Assembly: GCA_003228415.1 (NCBI GenBank)
Contig: QIDL01000205.1
Coordinates: forward strand, 1-7,978
Source: Gammaproteobacteria bacterium
Lineage (GTDB): Bacteria > Pseudomonadota > Gammaproteobacteria > Pseudomonadales > Azotimanducaceae
Direction: 5' to 3'
Length of the DNA: 7,978 nt
Notes under the pieces: generated by a model
Seen by the model: only the letters and a program-made list of their open reading frames with translations
The model's database searches: none
What the model was told of the DNA's origin: nothing
Shown here: positions 6,805 to 7,978 of the stretch, piece by piece
Layout of the letters: each line of letters starts with the position of its first letter
Position numbering within the stretch: position 1 is the first letter of the stretch
Position numbers and translations under genes: made by a program

Positions 6805-7466
6805 GGCATGGCATGGCCGGCATGGCTGCCACGGCCGGTATCGCCAGCGCACTGATGCTGACGGTCACAACCGCATCCGCCCACGACTACAGCATCATTC
6901 CCGATCAGTTCGTCGTCTGCACGACCTGTCACGGTGTCGAACTCAAAGGCAACAAATCAGTTGACGCGCCGCGTCTGAACGGCATGGAAGCGTGGTATGT
7001 CAAAATGCAACTGCAAGCCTTCAAGAGCGGATGGCGCGGTACCCACCCCCAGGATCTGACCGGTATGGAGATGCAACCTCAGGCTGCAGTTCTCAGCGAC
7101 AAGAGCATCGACGCCGCGGCAGAATTTGTCTCTCACGTTCTGCCGCGTACCGAAACGCTCGGCCACAGCATAGTCGGGGACAGCTCTCGAGGCGAGAGAC
7201 TCTACGCAACCTGTGCCGCCTGCCATGGAGCCAACGGCCAGGGCAACGAAGCCCTGAAAGCGCCGAGGCTCGCCGGTCAGAACGACTGGTATCTGTTGCG
7301 TCAGCTCGAAAAATATCGATCCGGCGTTCGTGGCCATGTTCCGGCTGACACCTGGGGGCAACAGATGCGCGCAGTGATCAAGGTTCTCGACAGCGCTGCG
7401 GACAGCACCGCCGCGATGGCGGACGTGGTCACCTATATCAATACATTCAGTTCCAACAGCTCATGA
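6801..7466 (+). CDS. Exported dihaem c4-like cytochrome c
   Basis: This 221-residue periplasmic electron carrier is made of two homologous cytochrome c domains. A signal peptide occupies about residues 1-27 (cut after ASA). Haem site 1 is CTTCH (40-44), with M91 or M89 as the likely axial ligand. Haem site 2 is CAACH (138-142), with M189 as the likely ligand. The halves share APRLNGMEAWYVKMQLQAFKSG (56-77) and APRLAGQNDWYLLRQLEKYRSG (154-175), showing internal duplication and typical of cytochrome c4. Size fits c4. The start codon overlaps the flavoenzyme stop (ATGA, 6801-6804), pointing to translational coupling. GGGAAG at 6789-6794 may serve as a weak ribosome binding site. Further in-frame ATGs at 6813 and 6822 are possible starts that would shorten the signal peptide. 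Likely role (inferred): accepting electrons from the flavoenzyme and passing them to a terminal oxidase. Confidence 0.9.
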   Translation: MRHGMAGMAATAGIASALMLTVTTASAHDYSIIPDQFVVCTTCHGVELKGNKSVDAPRLNGMEAWYVKMQLQAFKSGWRGTHPQDLTGMEMQPQAAVLSDKSIDAAAEFVSHVLPRTETLGHSIVGDSSRGERLYATCAACHGANGQGNEALKAPRLAGQNDWYLLRQLEKYRSGVRGHVPADTWGQQMRAVIKVLDSAADSTAAMADVVTYINTFSSNSS

Positions 7467-7471
7467 AGGAG
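7466..7471 (+). promoter_or_regulatory. Ribosome binding site deciding the RidA-like gene start
   Basis: AAGGAG lies 6 nt before the ATG at 7478 and is the best Shine-Dalgarno sequence in the window. It favours 7478 over the in-frame ATG at 7463, which overlaps the cytochrome stop codon. Starting at 7478 also gives a standard signal peptide with two lysines at the N-terminus. Confidence 0.8.
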
Positions 7472-7477
7472 AACCCG

Positions 7478-7975
7478 ATGAAAAAACTAGCTGCAACCTG
7501 CATCCTGGCCGGCGCGGTGGCCCTGACGGCTGCAGGCGCCGCCGCCGAGGTCAAACGCCACCCCTTGCCTGGCAGCGACTTCCCGATCGCTCAGGCGGTG
7601 GAAGTGACCGCCGGTACCGCAATGGTCTACCACAGCGGCATGACCCCGCGCCCGGCGGATCCAGAGGCCAAACGCTTCAGCGCGGAATTCTGGGGAGACA
7701 CCGAGGCGCAGACTCTGTCGGTCTTCACCCGCCTGGAAGAATCCCTGAAGGCCAAAGGACTCGATTTTGGCAATGTGGTGAAGATGCAGATCTTCCTGGT
7801 CGGCGTGCCGGAGCGGAACGGCGCCATGGACTTCCAGGGCATGATGCGCGCATATCGTAAATACTTCGGCACCGAAGTGCAGCCGAATCTACCCGCGCGA
7901 TCGGCCTTTCAGGTCGCCGGGCTTGCCGCCCCCGGCATGCTGGTCGAGATCGAGATGGTGCTGGCCAGGCCCTGA
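7478..7975 (+). CDS. Exported RidA/YjgF/YER057c/UK114-family imine deaminase-like protein
   Basis: This 165-residue protein consists of a Sec signal peptide (MKKLAATCIL start, cut after AAA near residue 23) and a single RidA domain. Seen in the domain: AQAVEV (38-43), YHSGMTP (51-57) matching ITSGQIP of E. coli RidA, VVKMQIFLVGV (100-110), and LPARSAFQVAGLAAPGMLVEIE (138-159). R141 aligns with the catalytic Arg105 and E157 with Glu120. The E. coli Tyr17 position appears to be Ile37. RidA proteins hydrolyse reactive imines/enamines to carbonyl compounds and ammonia; most are cytoplasmic, so the export signal is notable. The start at 7478 is chosen for its ribosome binding site; 7463 is the alternative. 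As the third gene after an amino acid oxidase-like enzyme and a cytochrome, it probably acts on the imine product in the periplasm (inferred). The stop codon lies 3 bases from the window's end, so further operon genes could follow. Confidence 0.9.
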   Translation: MKKLAATCILAGAVALTAAGAAAEVKRHPLPGSDFPIAQAVEVTAGTAMVYHSGMTPRPADPEAKRFSAEFWGDTEAQTLSVFTRLEESLKAKGLDFGNVVKMQIFLVGVPERNGAMDFQGMMRAYRKYFGTEVQPNLPARSAFQVAGLAAPGMLVEIEMVLARP

Positions 7976-7978
7976 TTC

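Noticed and set aside
5671..6852. Minus-strand frames of about 185 and 206 codons opposite the flavoenzyme
   Set aside because: They are antisense to a gene with strong family motifs throughout and have no recognisable content of their own.

Overview
The window is GC-rich, densely coded bacterial DNA. Sec and Tat export signals, a lipoprotein signal, a c4-like dihaem cytochrome and a GlpQ-type phosphodiesterase point to a Gram-negative proteobacterium, most likely a gammaproteobacterium. The genus cannot be told from the sequence. There are eight genes, no RNA genes, no mobile elements and no CRISPR. No gene-free stretch exceeds 300 bases.

Left part, minus strand (1-2490): the N-terminal part of an exported GlpQ-type glycerophosphodiester phosphodiesterase runs off the left edge. 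A 248-bp intergenic region follows, holding an imperfect inverted repeat and a possible promoter. Next is a complete saccharopine-dehydrogenase-like / trans-acting enoyl reductase family protein. A 162-bp divergent region (2491-2652) carries candidate promoters in both directions and a pair of 9-bp direct repeats exactly 20 bp apart.

Middle part, plus strand (2653-5165): a small secreted protein of unknown function with a Gly/Ser-rich stretch, a predicted lipoprotein whose body resembles the DUF2255/split-barrel flavin-binding group, and a 12-helix APC-superfamily amino acid permease.

Right part, plus strand (5209-7975), the most interesting: three genes joined by start/stop overlaps. They encode (1) a Tat-exported FAD enzyme with hallmarks of the L-amino acid oxidase branch of flavin amine oxidases, (2) a dihaem c4-like cytochrome c with a signal peptide, and (3) a RidA/YjgF-family protein with its own signal peptide and the family's active-site arginine. 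Read together they suggest a periplasmic amino acid (or amine) dehydrogenation system. The flavoenzyme would make an imine and pass electrons to the cytochrome instead of oxygen, and the exported RidA would hydrolyse the reactive imine/enamine to a carbonyl compound plus ammonia. The permease just upstream may handle the same substrate or its product. The family assignments are strong; the pathway is inferred from gene order and motifs.
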